Below are positions 26,467 through 34,965 of a stretch of DNA of 64,000 bases, one piece after another. Under the pieces are notes generated by a model. It had not been told where the DNA came from. It did no database searches and saw only the letters and a list, made by a program, of their open reading frames with translations. This DNA comes from VBDM01 sp964430565. GTDB lineage: Bacteria; Pseudomonadota; Gammaproteobacteria; Burkholderiales; SG8-39. Each line of letters begins with the position of its first letter. Positions within the stretch are counted from its first letter, which is position 1. The position numbers and the translations under genes are program-made. Location: NCBI GenBank assembly GCA_964430565.1, contig CAYSFD010000024.1:1-64000 (forward strand), written 5' to 3'.

Positions 26467-26574
26467 CGGGCTGTTTTGACCGCCCTCCCTCTTCGTGGCA
26501 GCATAGTTCGCAGACGCGGGCACAAGCATCCGACCGCGGCCCCGAAATCGAATCCCAACTCGGAGGAGGTTGAC

Positions 26575-27255
26575 ATGGATCCGATGGCAATGCTCGCACT
26601 CGCCACCGTTGTCTTTCTCGCTACCCACTATGTCGCGAGCACGCCCATCCGCTCGCTACTGGTCCGAGCGCTGGGCGACAACGTCTACCTGGGGCTCTAT
26701 AGCCTGGTGTCGCTCGTCACCTTGGTCTGGATGATCTGGGCGTACGCCAAAACGCCCTTTGACCGCGTATGGGTCGGAGACGAGTTCAAGGCGTGGATGC
26801 TGCTGATGATGCCGGTGTCGCTGGTGCTGGTCGTGTGCGGCCTTTCGATGCGCAACCCCACGGCGGTGCGCCAGGGAAACGCACTGAAGTCGATGAGCGA
26901 ACCGCGCGGGATCCTGCGCGTGACTCGCCATCCGCTGATGTGGGGAATCGCGATCTGGGCGTTCATGCACCTGGTCACGCGAGGCGACGCCGCGTCGATC
27001 ATTTTTTTCGGCGGGCTGCTGCTGCTCCCGCTCTCGGGCTCGGTGTTGATCGACGCGCGCATGGACAGTAATTTTGGAGTCGACTGGACGCGTTTCGCCG
27101 CGAAAACCTCCAATGTCCCGTTCGCCGCGATCGTGCAGGGCCGCAACCAGTTCAAGTTCGAAGAGATCGGCTGGCGAAGGGTGGCGGCCGGGTTGGCGCT
27201 TTATGTCATGCTGATAGTCCTGCATCCCTACGTGATCGGCGCCAGGGCGTACTGA
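26575..27255 (+). CDS. NnrU-family integral membrane protein
   Basis: 226 residues with about six hydrophobic helices (near residues 3-23, 40-62, 75-98, 124-142, 150-168, 205-222). The RVTRHPLMWGI motif is the NnrU / isoprenylcysteine-methyltransferase-like signature. NnrU was named for a locus tied to nitric-oxide metabolism in denitrifiers, but many homologues sit elsewhere, as here between HyuB and an enoyl-CoA hydratase. The start ATG has GGAGGAGG 6 nt upstream; the longer open frame is unsupported. Function in this context is unknown. Confidence 0.88.
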   Translation: MDPMAMLALATVVFLATHYVASTPIRSLLVRALGDNVYLGLYSLVSLVTLVWMIWAYAKTPFDRVWVGDEFKAWMLLMMPVSLVLVVCGLSMRNPTAVRQGNALKSMSEPRGILRVTRHPLMWGIAIWAFMHLVTRGDAASIIFFGGLLLLPLSGSVLIDARMDSNFGVDWTRFAAKTSNVPFAAIVQGRNQFKFEEIGWRRVAAGLALYVMLIVLHPYVIGARAY

Positions 27256-27277
27256 TTTCACCATCGGCAACGTGCTC

Positions 27278-28120
27278 ATGAACCAGCAAGAACTCATCGT
27301 CCTCCAGAAACAGCCGGCGCTCGCGACAGGCGCGCTGACCGAGCGCATCGTCGCGGAAAAGCAGGGGCCGATCGGCTGGCTGACCTTCAACAACCCGGCG
27401 AAACGCAACGCCGTTTCGATCGACATGTGGGAGGCGATCCCTAAGGTGCTCGACCGCTTCGAGCAGGATCCCGAAATTCGCGTGATCGTGCTGAAGGGCG
27501 ATGGCGACAAGGCTTTTGTCTCCGGCGCCGACGTCTCGCAATACGAGAAGCAGCGCTCGAGTGCCGAAGGTATCCAGCACTATGAGGAGATCGCCGTGCG
27601 GGTGCAGGAGCGTCTGCAGAGCAGCGACAAAGTGCTGATCGCGATGATCCGCGGCTACTGCCTGGGCGCGGGCGTCAACATCGTGCTGTGCTGCGATCTG
27701 CGGCTTGCCGCGGAGGACGCGAAGCTGGGAATCCCCGCGGCGAAGCTCGGCCTGGGCTACCGTGCCTCGTCGTTGAAGAACCTCGTCGATACGGTCGGGC
27801 CAGCCAACGCCCGCGAGGTGCTCATCACCGGACGGCACTTCAAGGCCGAGGAAGCCAAGGCAATGGGCCTAGTGCACCGGGTCGCGCCGGCCGCGGAGCT
27901 GGAATCGCTCGTCCTGGAGTATTGTGCGATGATTTCGGAGAACGCTCCGCTCACCATCCGCGCCTCGAAGCGCATCGTCCGCGAGCTGCTGAAATCGAGC
28001 GCGGCGTTCGACGCAGAGGCGTGCGCGGCGCTGGTCAAGCAGTGCTTCGACAGCCAGGACTACATCGAAGGCCGGCGCGCGTTCATGGAAAAAAGGAAGC
28101 CGGTTTTCCAGGGAAAATAG
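27278..28120 (+). CDS. enoyl-CoA hydratase/isomerase family protein
   Basis: 280-residue crotonase-fold enzyme. Oxyanion-hole segments are visible as AFVSGADVSQYE (near residue 78) and YCLGAGVNIVLCCDLRLAAEDA (near residues 125-146), followed by GIPAAKLGLGY, which carries one of the usual hydratase acidic positions as Ala, so the chemistry may differ from simple hydration (isomerase, hydrolase or decarboxylase are possible). I use the ATG at 27278; a GTG two codons earlier is also possible. It follows the NnrU gene by 22 bases and precedes the first Bug gene by 40. Confidence 0.9.
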   Translation: MNQQELIVLQKQPALATGALTERIVAEKQGPIGWLTFNNPAKRNAVSIDMWEAIPKVLDRFEQDPEIRVIVLKGDGDKAFVSGADVSQYEKQRSSAEGIQHYEEIAVRVQERLQSSDKVLIAMIRGYCLGAGVNIVLCCDLRLAAEDAKLGIPAAKLGLGYRASSLKNLVDTVGPANAREVLITGRHFKAEEAKAMGLVHRVAPAAELESLVLEYCAMISENAPLTIRASKRIVRELLKSSAAFDAEACAALVKQCFDSQDYIEGRRAFMEKRKPVFQGK

Positions 28121-28160
28121 GACCTGCCGCAAGAACCGCGAAACGTTCGAAGGAGGAGGA

Positions 28161-29132
28161 ATGAGGAAAGCTGTCACCATCGCAATGGCGTTCACCGCCC
28201 TCGCCGTGGCCCCGAGTGCATCGGCGCAGACGTATCCGACCCGGCCGGTCACCATCGTGGTCGGCTTCGCGCCGGGCGGCGGGACCGACACCGTGGCCCG
28301 CGTCATGCAAAGGAGGCTCGCCGAGTATCTCGGCCAGAGCATCGTGGTCGAGAATCGCGCCGGCGCCGGAGGCGCCATCGCCGCTGGGGTCGTATCGAAG
28401 GTGAATCCCGACGGCTACACCATTCTGCTCGGCACCATCGCCGCGCTGGCGGTCGCCCCGCATCTCAACTCGAAATTGCCGTACGACCCGCTGCGCGATT
28501 TCGCGCCGATTTCCATGGCCACGGTGTCCGGCAATGTGCTCGTGGTGCACCCGTCGGTGCAGGCGAAGACCATCGCCGAATTCGTGAAGGAAGCGAACAG
28601 CCGGCCCGGCGGCATCCCCTACGGTACCTCCGGAATCGGCAGCGCCGGCAACCTCGCCGGCGAGCTGTTCCGGCTGATAGCGAAGGCCAATCTCGTCCAC
28701 GTGCCCTACAAGGGCGGCGGCCCGGCGATGAGCGACCTGCTCGGCGGGCAGATCCCCTCGGTATTCGCCTCCGCGACCACAGCAACGCCGCAGGTGAAAG
28801 CGGGCAAGCTCCGTGCGCTCGGATCGACCGGCGCGAAGCGCTCGGCGTCCCTGCCCGACGTGCCGACGATCGCCGAGCAGGGCTACCCAGGGTACGAGGC
28901 GACCAACTGGTACGCTTACGTGGCTCCTGCGAAAACGCCGAGGGAGATCGTCGCCCGATTGAACCGAGAGATCGTGAAAACGCTACGCGATCCGGAAACC
29001 CGCGAACAAATTCTCAAGCAAGGCGAAGAGCCGACGCCATCGACGCCGGAGGAGTTGGCGAAGCACATCGCGCGCGAGCACGCGACCTGGGGCAAGGTGA
29101 TCAAGGAAGCGGGGATCCCGGTTGAGCAGTGA
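28161..29132 (+). CDS. Bug/TctC-family periplasmic solute-binding protein 1
   Basis: 323 residues: Sec signal peptide cleaved near SASAQ (residues 20-24), then the Bug signature YPTRPVTIVVGFAPGGGTD, VVENRAGAGG, PYDPLRDFAPI and VPYKGGGPAM. It binds a small carboxylate, carboxamide or similar ligand for the tripartite tricarboxylate transporter system or for sensing. No TctAB-type membrane genes are in the window, as is usual for the many orphan Bug proteins. GGAGGAGG precedes the ATG. It is closely similar to the next gene, which suggests tandem duplication. Confidence 0.93.
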   Translation: MRKAVTIAMAFTALAVAPSASAQTYPTRPVTIVVGFAPGGGTDTVARVMQRRLAEYLGQSIVVENRAGAGGAIAAGVVSKVNPDGYTILLGTIAALAVAPHLNSKLPYDPLRDFAPISMATVSGNVLVVHPSVQAKTIAEFVKEANSRPGGIPYGTSGIGSAGNLAGELFRLIAKANLVHVPYKGGGPAMSDLLGGQIPSVFASATTATPQVKAGKLRALGSTGAKRSASLPDVPTIAEQGYPGYEATNWYAYVAPAKTPREIVARLNREIVKTLRDPETREQILKQGEEPTPSTPEELAKHIAREHATWGKVIKEAGIPVEQ

Positions 29133-29270
29133 CGCCGCAGCTACAGTTATCGGCGGAGCACCCGAGGAAGGGCCACGGTTGGCATTCACGCGGTCGCTGC
29201 ACAAGAGCGCCGTGTCCCGCCTGAGAAAACAGGGCGTGGCCTGTCCTCGGTCAGACGAAGGAGAAGGCAA

Positions 29271-30230
29271 ATGAACGGAGCCTTTTTTGCGGCGCTCGCA
29301 CTCGCCTGGACCGGCGCAGCGCTCGCACAGAGCTATCCCGCCCGGCCGGTCACCATCGTGGTCGGCTTCGCGCCCGGCGGCGGCACGGACACGGCCGCCC
29401 GCATCCTCGCGAAAGATCTGGGCAGCGGCCTCGGCCAGCAGATCGTCGTCGAAAACAAGACCGGTGCGGGGGGAAACATCGCCACCGATCACGTCGCCAG
29501 GGCCGCGCCGGACGGTCACACTTTGCTACTCGGCAATGTCGGCTCGCTCTCGGTCGCGCCGCACCTCGTCGCCAATTTGCCTTACGACCCGCTTCGCGAT
29601 TTCGCGCCGATCACCATGGCCGTAGTCTTCGCCAACGTAGTGGTAGTGGAGGCGTCGTTGCCGGCGCAAACGCTCGCCGAATTCGTGAAGCTCGCCCGCG
29701 AGAAGCCGGGCACCATCACCTATGGTTCTTCCGGAATCGGCGGCGCGGGCCACCTCGCCGGGGAGTTGCTCAAGGTCGCGGCCGGGATCGACATCGTGCA
29801 CGTGCCCTACAAGGGCGGGGGCCCGGCGATGCAGGGCATGCTCGGCGGACAGATCCACGCCTATTTCGCCGCGCCGGCCTCGATCGTGGGGCATCTCAAA
29901 TCGGGGCGAGCCCGGGCGCTCGCAACCACAGGCTCGAAACGCGCGCAGCTGCTGCCCGAGGTGCCGACCGTCGCCGAGTCGGGTTACACGGGGTACGAGG
30001 CGATGAACTGGTATGCCTTCGTGGCGCCGGCGAAGACGCCGAAGGAAATCATCGACCGGCTGAACCGCGTGATCGTCAAGGCGCTAGCCGCACCCGACGT
30101 CGTCGCGCTGCTGGACAAGCAAGGACTGGAGCCCAGCTCGAGTTCGCCGGAAGAACTCGGGCGCTATATCAAGAGCGAGTACGAAACCTGGGGCAAAGTC
30201 GTGAAGCAGGCCGGGATCAAGGCAGAGTGA
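29271..30230 (+). CDS. Bug/TctC-family periplasmic solute-binding protein 2
   Basis: 319 residues with a short signal peptide (cleaved near ALAQ) and the same landmarks as its neighbour: YPARPVTIVVGFAPGGGTD, VVENKTGAGG, PYDPLRDFAPIT and VPYKGGGPAM. Clear divergence in the ligand-proximal regions (SIVGHLKSGRARAL against ATPQVKAGKLRAL) suggests a different or broader ligand. AAGGAGAAGG precedes the ATG. Its last 14 bases overlap the 3' end of the convergent oxidoreductase gene. The gap of 138 bases from the first paralogue contains nothing recognised. Confidence 0.93.
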   Translation: MNGAFFAALALAWTGAALAQSYPARPVTIVVGFAPGGGTDTAARILAKDLGSGLGQQIVVENKTGAGGNIATDHVARAAPDGHTLLLGNVGSLSVAPHLVANLPYDPLRDFAPITMAVVFANVVVVEASLPAQTLAEFVKLAREKPGTITYGSSGIGGAGHLAGELLKVAAGIDIVHVPYKGGGPAMQGMLGGQIHAYFAAPASIVGHLKSGRARALATTGSKRAQLLPEVPTVAESGYTGYEAMNWYAFVAPAKTPKEIIDRLNRVIVKALAAPDVVALLDKQGLEPSSSSPEELGRYIKSEYETWGKVVKQAGIKAE

Positions 30231-31191
30231 CGACGATCTTCCCGACGTGGGCGTTGGATTCCATGTAGGCCTTTGCAGCGGGCAATTCAGAAAAAGGAAA
30301 CGCCCGGTCGATCACCGGCCGGATCTTCCCTTCGGCGATGAAGGGCAGGATATCGGCGGCAAAGCCCCGCACGGTGACCGAGCGCTGCTCTGGCGTGCGC
30401 AGCCGGTTGCTTACGCCGAACAGCGTCAGGCGTTTCGTATGCAGCGCCTCGATGTCGAGCTCGCTCTTCAGGACGCCATCTACATAGCCCACGGTCGCGT
30501 GCCTGCCCTCGTAGGCAAGCACGCGGATGGTCTCGGCGAACACCGAGCCGCCAACGTTGTTGACCGCGAGATTCACGCCCTTGCCATCGGTTGCTTTCAT
30601 CACCGCTTCGGCAAAATCCCCAGAGCGCGAGCGGATGCCGACGTCCAGGCCCATCGCTTTGAGTTTCTCCAGCTTCTCGGCCGAGCCCGAGGTGCCGATC
30701 ACCCGAGCGCCGAGCGCCTTCGCGGTTTGCAGCGCGGCGACCCCAACTCCAGACGAGATGCCGGTCACGAGCAGCCATTCCCCGGCGCGAAGCCTTCCTT
30801 GCGCCATCAGCATGTCGTGGACCACCATGAAGGCGAGCGGGACACACGCCGCTTCTTCCCAGGAAAGATTCTTCGGCACAGCGACCGCTTCGCGCGCGTC
30901 GATGAGGGAATATTCCGAAAAAGATCCGGCGCAGCGCCCCATGACCCTCTCGCCCGCTTTGAATCCGGTGACGCCCGCCCCGAGCTTGGCGATTTCGCCC
31001 GCGCCTTCTGCGCCCGCGGCTTTCGCCGTGCCCCCCGCCTTGACGCTGTGCCCGACGATCAACTCGCCGCGGTTCAACCCGGCCGCGTGCATGCGCACCA
31101 GGATCTGTCCCGGGCCGGGCTCGGGCGCAGGCGCGTCGCGCAACTCAAGAACGGTTTTGCCGGAATCCGGAAGCAGCCAATAGGATTTCAT
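30217..31191 (-). CDS. MDR-superfamily quinone oxidoreductase / zinc-type alcohol dehydrogenase-like protein
   Basis: 324 residues. GroES-like N-terminal domain (DAPAPEPGPGQILVRMHAAGLNRGE) and a Rossmann domain with GISSGVGVAALQTAKALGARVIG around residues 140-162, the NADPH-binding pattern of quinone oxidoreductases. The catalytic and structural zinc ligands of true alcohol dehydrogenases are absent, so it is probably a zinc-free NADPH:quinone or enoyl reductase. It starts 14 bases after the stop of the third Bug gene, with GGAG upstream, and is likely in its operon. Confidence 0.9.
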   Translation of the reverse strand: MKSYWLLPDSGKTVLELRDAPAPEPGPGQILVRMHAAGLNRGELIVGHSVKAGGTAKAAGAEGAGEIAKLGAGVTGFKAGERVMGRCAGSFSEYSLIDAREAVAVPKNLSWEEAACVPLAFMVVHDMLMAQGRLRAGEWLLVTGISSGVGVAALQTAKALGARVIGTSGSAEKLEKLKAMGLDVGIRSRSGDFAEAVMKATDGKGVNLAVNNVGGSVFAETIRVLAYEGRHATVGYVDGVLKSELDIEALHTKRLTLFGVSNRLRTPEQRSVTVRGFAADILPFIAEGKIRPVIDRAFPFSELPAAKAYMESNAHVGKIVVTLP

Positions 31192-31205
31192 GGGACTTGT
31201 TCTCC

Positions 31206-32159
31206 TTAGTCGACTTTCGCGCCAACGTCTTTCACCAGCTTCGCATATTTTGCGTATTCACTGCGGATCTCGGCCGCGAAATCCTCGGGCATGGTGATCC
31301 AGGGCTCGATGCCGCCCGCGTTGGAGAGCCTTTCCTTCACGTCGGGCAACATGAGCGCCTTGTTGACTTCGGTGCGCAGCCGGCCAAGCACGAGCTCGGG
31401 CGTGCCGGAGGGCGCGAACAGACCATACCACTGCACCATCACGAAGTCCGGATAGAACTCGGCGATCGCCGGCACCTCCGGCAACACCCGCGAGCGCTGC
31501 GGGCCGGTAAAAGCGAGTGCGCGCAAGCGACCCGCCTTGATCTGCGGCGCGGTGGACGTACCCGACATCATCACCGCGACCTCGCCCGCGACGGTCGCCG
31601 TGGTCGCCGGCGCGCCGCCCTTGTAGGGGATGTGGATCATGTCGATCCCAGCGCGCGCCTTCAAGCGCTCCATGGTGAGGTGATGCTGGCTGCCGTTGCC
31701 GCCCGAGGCGTATTGCAGCGGCGGATTGGCGCGGCGTGCGTATTCGATGAACTCCGGAAATGTCCGCGCCGGTACCGACGGATTCACTGCCATGAAAAAC
31801 CCGTTCGAGACCAGGCTCGCCACCGGGGCGAGATCCCTCTGGGGGTCGAACGGCATCTTCGCGTAGAGGTGCGGATTGATCACTATCAGACTGTCCATAC
31901 CGAGCAGCAGCGTGTAGCCGTCTGCAGGCGACCTTGCGACGAGTTCACCGGCGAGATTGCCGTTGCCGCCGACGCGGTTCTCGACCACCAGCGGCTGGCC
32001 GAGCGCGTCGCCGAGTTTGGGCGCGATAAGCCGCGCGACGATGTCGGGCCCGCCCCCGGGCGGAATCGGCACGAGCAGGCGGATCGGTCGCGAGGGATAC
32101 TGCGCCTCGGCGCCGTGGCAAAGAAGTGCGGCAGTTAGCGCGACAAGAAGTAGGCGCAT
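31206..32159 (-). CDS. Bug/TctC-family periplasmic solute-binding protein 3
   Basis: 317 residues with signal peptide (cleaved near GAEAQ) and the Bug landmarks YPSRPIRLLVPIPPGGGPD, VVENRVGGNG, IPYKGGAPAT and SGTPELVLGRL. It is more distant from the other two Bug proteins than they are from each other. I use the ATG at 32159, which has AGGACAGG about 10 nt upstream and gives a normal signal peptide; the longer start at 32186 would overlap the broken toxin gene. It lies seven bases after that toxin's ancestral stop and upstream of the oxidoreductase. Confidence 0.92.
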   Translation of the reverse strand: MRLLLVALTAALLCHGAEAQYPSRPIRLLVPIPPGGGPDIVARLIAPKLGDALGQPLVVENRVGGNGNLAGELVARSPADGYTLLLGMDSLIVINPHLYAKMPFDPQRDLAPVASLVSNGFFMAVNPSVPARTFPEFIEYARRANPPLQYASGGNGSQHHLTMERLKARAGIDMIHIPYKGGAPATTATVAGEVAVMMSGTSTAPQIKAGRLRALAFTGPQRSRVLPEVPAIAEFYPDFVMVQWYGLFAPSGTPELVLGRLRTEVNKALMLPDVKERLSNAGGIEPWITMPEDFAAEIRSEYAKYAKLVKDVGAKVD

Positions 32160-32166
32160 GGAAAAT

Positions 32167-32475
32167 TCAGCCTGTCCTTCGTCCAACGCGAGGCCAGAGC
32201 TTCGGGTCTCGTGCCGTGTGCAACACCCTTAGCACGACAACGCGTCGCGATTCAACCAGGTAAAAAACTGCGAAAGGAAACCGGGAAACAATGGCGCGAC
32301 GAACATCTCGGTGTATGGATACGAACATCTCCGGAAATTACCCGATGCTTCTCAGCGTGGACTGAACCGCGGAGAAGAGTTCCTCTCCGAGCCCGGACCG
32401 CTGTTCTTCGTACCAGTCAAAGCCGGCGCCAAGATCTTGTTGGAAGTGCCGGCGAAAAACGACCGGCAAGGTCAT
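32167..32475 (-). pseudogene. ParE/RelE-type toxin gene interrupted by an in-frame TAA
   Basis: From the ATG at 32475 the frame reads MTLPVVFRRHFQQDLGAGFD, then WYEEQRSGLGEELFSAVQST, LRSIG, a TAA at 32338-32340, and continues in the same frame with FPEMFVSIHRDVRRA, IVSRFPFAVFYLVESRRVVV and LRVLHTARDPKLW to a TGA at 32167. Together this is a complete 102-codon RelE/ParE toxin; the family normally has a residue where the TAA stands. The ATG overlaps the antitoxin stop (ATGA). A single-base change would restore it. The stop truncates the protein before the C-terminal strands that carry the catalytic or gyrase-binding residues. Confidence 0.85.
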
Positions 32476-32693
32476 CGATCTCTACGCACTCCAGCGAGCA
32501 TTTGCTCCATCGTCAGAACATCGTCTGGACTTTGACTGTGTTCGGCAAGCGCCTCATCGATGGCTGCACGATGGGTGTCACCCACAGGGAGATCGGAAGG
32601 GCTAGCGGAAAGGCTCTCCCAAAGAAGCTCGAGCAAGCGGAGCTTCTCTTCCGTGGGCAGCCTGAGGACTTCAGCAACGTCGGCGTCACTCAT
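32472..32693 (-). CDS. addiction-module antitoxin (RelB/ParD-like, unstable antitoxin family)
   Basis: 73 residues. The N-terminal helix-rich segment EVLRLPTEEKLRLLELLWESL is the hallmark of the small putative addiction-module antitoxins that pair with RelE/ParE toxins; the C-terminal part is acidic and probably wraps the toxin. The ATG at 32693 fits the family start; a longer open frame upstream has unrelated residues. It overlaps the toxin ATG by four bases. With the toxin broken, this antitoxin may now be a solitary regulator or a protective anti-addiction gene. Confidence 0.85.
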   Translation of the reverse strand: MSDADVAEVLRLPTEEKLRLLELLWESLSASPSDLPVGDTHRAAIDEALAEHSQSPDDVLTMEQMLAGVRRDR

Positions 32694-32778
32694 GACGTAT
32701 AGCCTACCACCACCAAGCTTGGCGCGCTGACACAGGCTAAATGCCGCTATATAGAAAACCGCAACGTCGCGCTGGCGT

Positions 32779-33501
32779 TCAACGCCCGCTGAGCTTGTCT
32801 CCCGCCGCGCCGATGCCGTCCAAGTATAGCTCCCACACCTTGAGATTCTTCTCGCAGGCCGCGACGACCGCGTCCTCCATGTGCAACTGCTTGGCAAATC
32901 GTTCGACCGCGCGCCAGCCCGCATCGGAATGCTCGATGTCCGCCGCTTCATGCAGCTCGAAGAATTCGAGCTCGTCGCGGGAAAGCTTGAACAACTTTCC
33001 CCAGCGCTCGCGCTCCAGTCCGAACCAGCCGTGCTTTTTCATGACGCCGCGGCCGTAGCCGGGGACGTTCGCGCGCTCCGCGCAGGTGTTTGCGACGATG
33101 CCTTCCAACCAGTGCCGGTTGGCCATGAGGCCTTCCCAGGCGACCCAGGCGAGCTGGGTCGAGGGGAGCGGCTGTGCGGCGCGAATGTCGCTCCGTTTGA
33201 GGCCGATTCGCGTGCCCAGCTCCTCGAGGATCTCCCAGTGCGCCCTGCCGCCGCCGTGTTCGTGGTCGGCGATCACTTCCTGGCTGCACGCCTTGATGAT
33301 CTCGATGCGCGTGTCCCAGTCCGGACAGTTGGTCGCCACTTTGAGCTTGAGCACGGAATTGCGCTGGCGCGTGTTCAGCCGGTGCTGCTTGGCGAACATG
33401 CGCGCGCGGCCCCGGGTCATCCTCTCCCGGAAATAGCGCGTGCGCAGGCAGAAGCCGTCTACGACTTCATCCAGGCGTGCGAGTACACCTTTCCTGGCCA
33501 T
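32779..33501 (-). CDS. TenA/PqqC-like (heme-oxygenase fold) protein
   Basis: 240 residues, all-helical. Metal-ligand-like motifs HEHGGGRAHWEIL (near residue 80) and ELHEAADIEHSDAGW (near 190) match iron-containing redox enzymes of the heme-oxygenase-like superfamily, which includes PqqC, TenA and diiron oxidases. The spacing of Glu/His pairs in helices 3 and 6 would support a diiron or mononuclear iron site. The gene follows the LVIVD-protein gene by 13 bases and is probably co-transcribed with it. The substrate is unknown. No pqq or thiamine genes are nearby, so TenA or PqqC itself is unlikely. Confidence 0.78.
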   Translation of the reverse strand: MARKGVLARLDEVVDGFCLRTRYFRERMTRGRARMFAKQHRLNTRQRNSVLKLKVATNCPDWDTRIEIIKACSQEVIADHEHGGGRAHWEILEELGTRIGLKRSDIRAAQPLPSTQLAWVAWEGLMANRHWLEGIVANTCAERANVPGYGRGVMKKHGWFGLERERWGKLFKLSRDELEFFELHEAADIEHSDAGWRAVERFAKQLHMEDAVVAACEKNLKVWELYLDGIGAAGDKLSGR

Positions 33502-33514
33502 CGCGTCGACAACC

Positions 33515-34936
33515 TCAGAAATTCGCGATCTTGCGCGCGGCGCCGGTCAGTTGCAGGATGTGCATGCCGGTATTCGCCCGATCGACGATATAGATGTAGC
33601 CGCGATCGTCCACTTCGAGATTATTGGTCTGGATCGCAACCTTGCAGCGCTCCTTGCCGTCGGATAGTCTCACGCAGCGCTTGTCGGTCTTGCCGGTGAT
33701 CGCCGGAATGTAATAGCCGACCTCTCTCGGATGATACGGGTCGCGGATGTCGATGGCCCGCACTCCGGCGTTGAACCAGGCGACGAACACCAGGCGCTTC
33801 GCGTACATCGGCGGCTGGTTTTCATTCGACGAGTGGGCGCCGAATCGGCCGCCGCGCGAGCAGAAATTACCGCTTGCCTCGGGCACGTTGAAATTCGAGA
33901 TGTTGAACGGCTTCGCCTCCGCGGTCACGTCTGCGATCCACACCCTCTGGCGCGTTTCACGACACTCGTTCACGATCTGCTCGTTTACGATCATGACGAA
34001 ATCGCCAACGGCGCCCTGCACGTCTTTGGTGAATTCGGGCACGGGCATGCGCAGCAGCGGCAGCGTCGTGTGCGCACCGTTGGTGGGCTGCAGGTCGAGC
34101 CTGCCCACCTGCGGGTAGAGCAGATTCTCGTTGGTCGGCTCCTTGGGGCCGTTCAGCAATTTCTCCCGGTCGACAATCTGCAGCACGCCATCCTTGTTCG
34201 TGCTGTAGCCAAAATAGATGCGATTGCCTTTGGGTCCGGTGGAGATGGGGCCGTGCAGGTCGGCCGGCGCCGGCCCGGGCGATCCCGTCTGTTGCCCCGG
34301 CAGGCCGAAATTGCGGATGAACACCGGATTCGCCGGGTCGGAGAGGTCATACACCTGGGTCATGCGCCGCACGCGCCAGCCTTCGATCCCGGAGACCAGA
34401 TAGGCGATGCCGGTGTCGCATTCCCACCAGTTCTTGTGAGTGCCCTTCAAGCCCTTAACGATCGTCGTTAGCAAACCCGGCTTCGCCGGATCGGTCACGT
34501 CCCAGATTTCGTGCGCGGCATTGCCGAAGGTGCGAAGCAGGTACACCTTGCTCTTATCGCCCTTGGGCAACTCTCCGCCGTCGCACACGCGCACCATCTG
34601 CGCGCCGCCCGCCTCGGCCTTGCCCTCATCGCCGGGAATGTGGGCGAGGTAGCCGGGTTTTTTTGGATCGGTTACATCGACGATGGACGTACCGTTGTTC
34701 TCCTTGTTTCGCGTGAGCGGGTTCAGCACGTTGTCGCCGTGATGGCCAACGTAGGCGATCCAGCGGTTACCCTGCTTATGAATGACGGGCTGGTAGGCGG
34801 TACGCCCCTGGAGATCGTGATAGCCGACGAGTTCCATGTCGCGTCGTTCTGCCTTGTTCTGCGCCAAGGCCTGGCCAATAAACGCGACGCCGAACGCTGC
34901 AATTCCGGCTATCCATTTCCCATAAGACTTCGACAT
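33515..34936 (-). CDS. secreted LVIVD-repeat beta-propeller protein
   Basis: 473 residues: signal peptide (cleaved near GQALAQ) and repeated LVIVD-type strands, seen as IVDVTDPKKPGYLAHI, IWDVTDPAKPGLLTTI, VYDLSDPANPVFIRNF and AIDIRDPYHPREVGYY. Such repeats form beta-propellers in exported proteins of unknown function. Cys residues in NECRET and KRCVR may form disulfides. I use the ATG at 34936, with GGAG seven bases upstream; an earlier ATG at 34948 contains that site. It lies between RidA (29-base gap) and the HO-like gene (13-base gap). Confidence 0.88.
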   Translation of the reverse strand: MSKSYGKWIAGIAAFGVAFIGQALAQNKAERRDMELVGYHDLQGRTAYQPVIHKQGNRWIAYVGHHGDNVLNPLTRNKENNGTSIVDVTDPKKPGYLAHIPGDEGKAEAGGAQMVRVCDGGELPKGDKSKVYLLRTFGNAAHEIWDVTDPAKPGLLTTIVKGLKGTHKNWWECDTGIAYLVSGIEGWRVRRMTQVYDLSDPANPVFIRNFGLPGQQTGSPGPAPADLHGPISTGPKGNRIYFGYSTNKDGVLQIVDREKLLNGPKEPTNENLLYPQVGRLDLQPTNGAHTTLPLLRMPVPEFTKDVQGAVGDFVMIVNEQIVNECRETRQRVWIADVTAEAKPFNISNFNVPEASGNFCSRGGRFGAHSSNENQPPMYAKRLVFVAWFNAGVRAIDIRDPYHPREVGYYIPAITGKTDKRCVRLSDGKERCKVAIQTNNLEVDDRGYIYIVDRANTGMHILQLTGAARKIANF

Positions 34937-34965
34937 GATCGTCTCCATTTTCAGGGAATCTTGCT

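Noticed and set aside
26575..27255. Denitrification locus suggested by NnrU
   Set aside because: No nir, nor or nos genes are nearby, and NnrU homologues are widespread outside such loci.
28161..30230. Complete tripartite tricarboxylate transporter
   Set aside because: Only the periplasmic binding proteins are present; no TctA- or TctB-like membrane genes are in the window.
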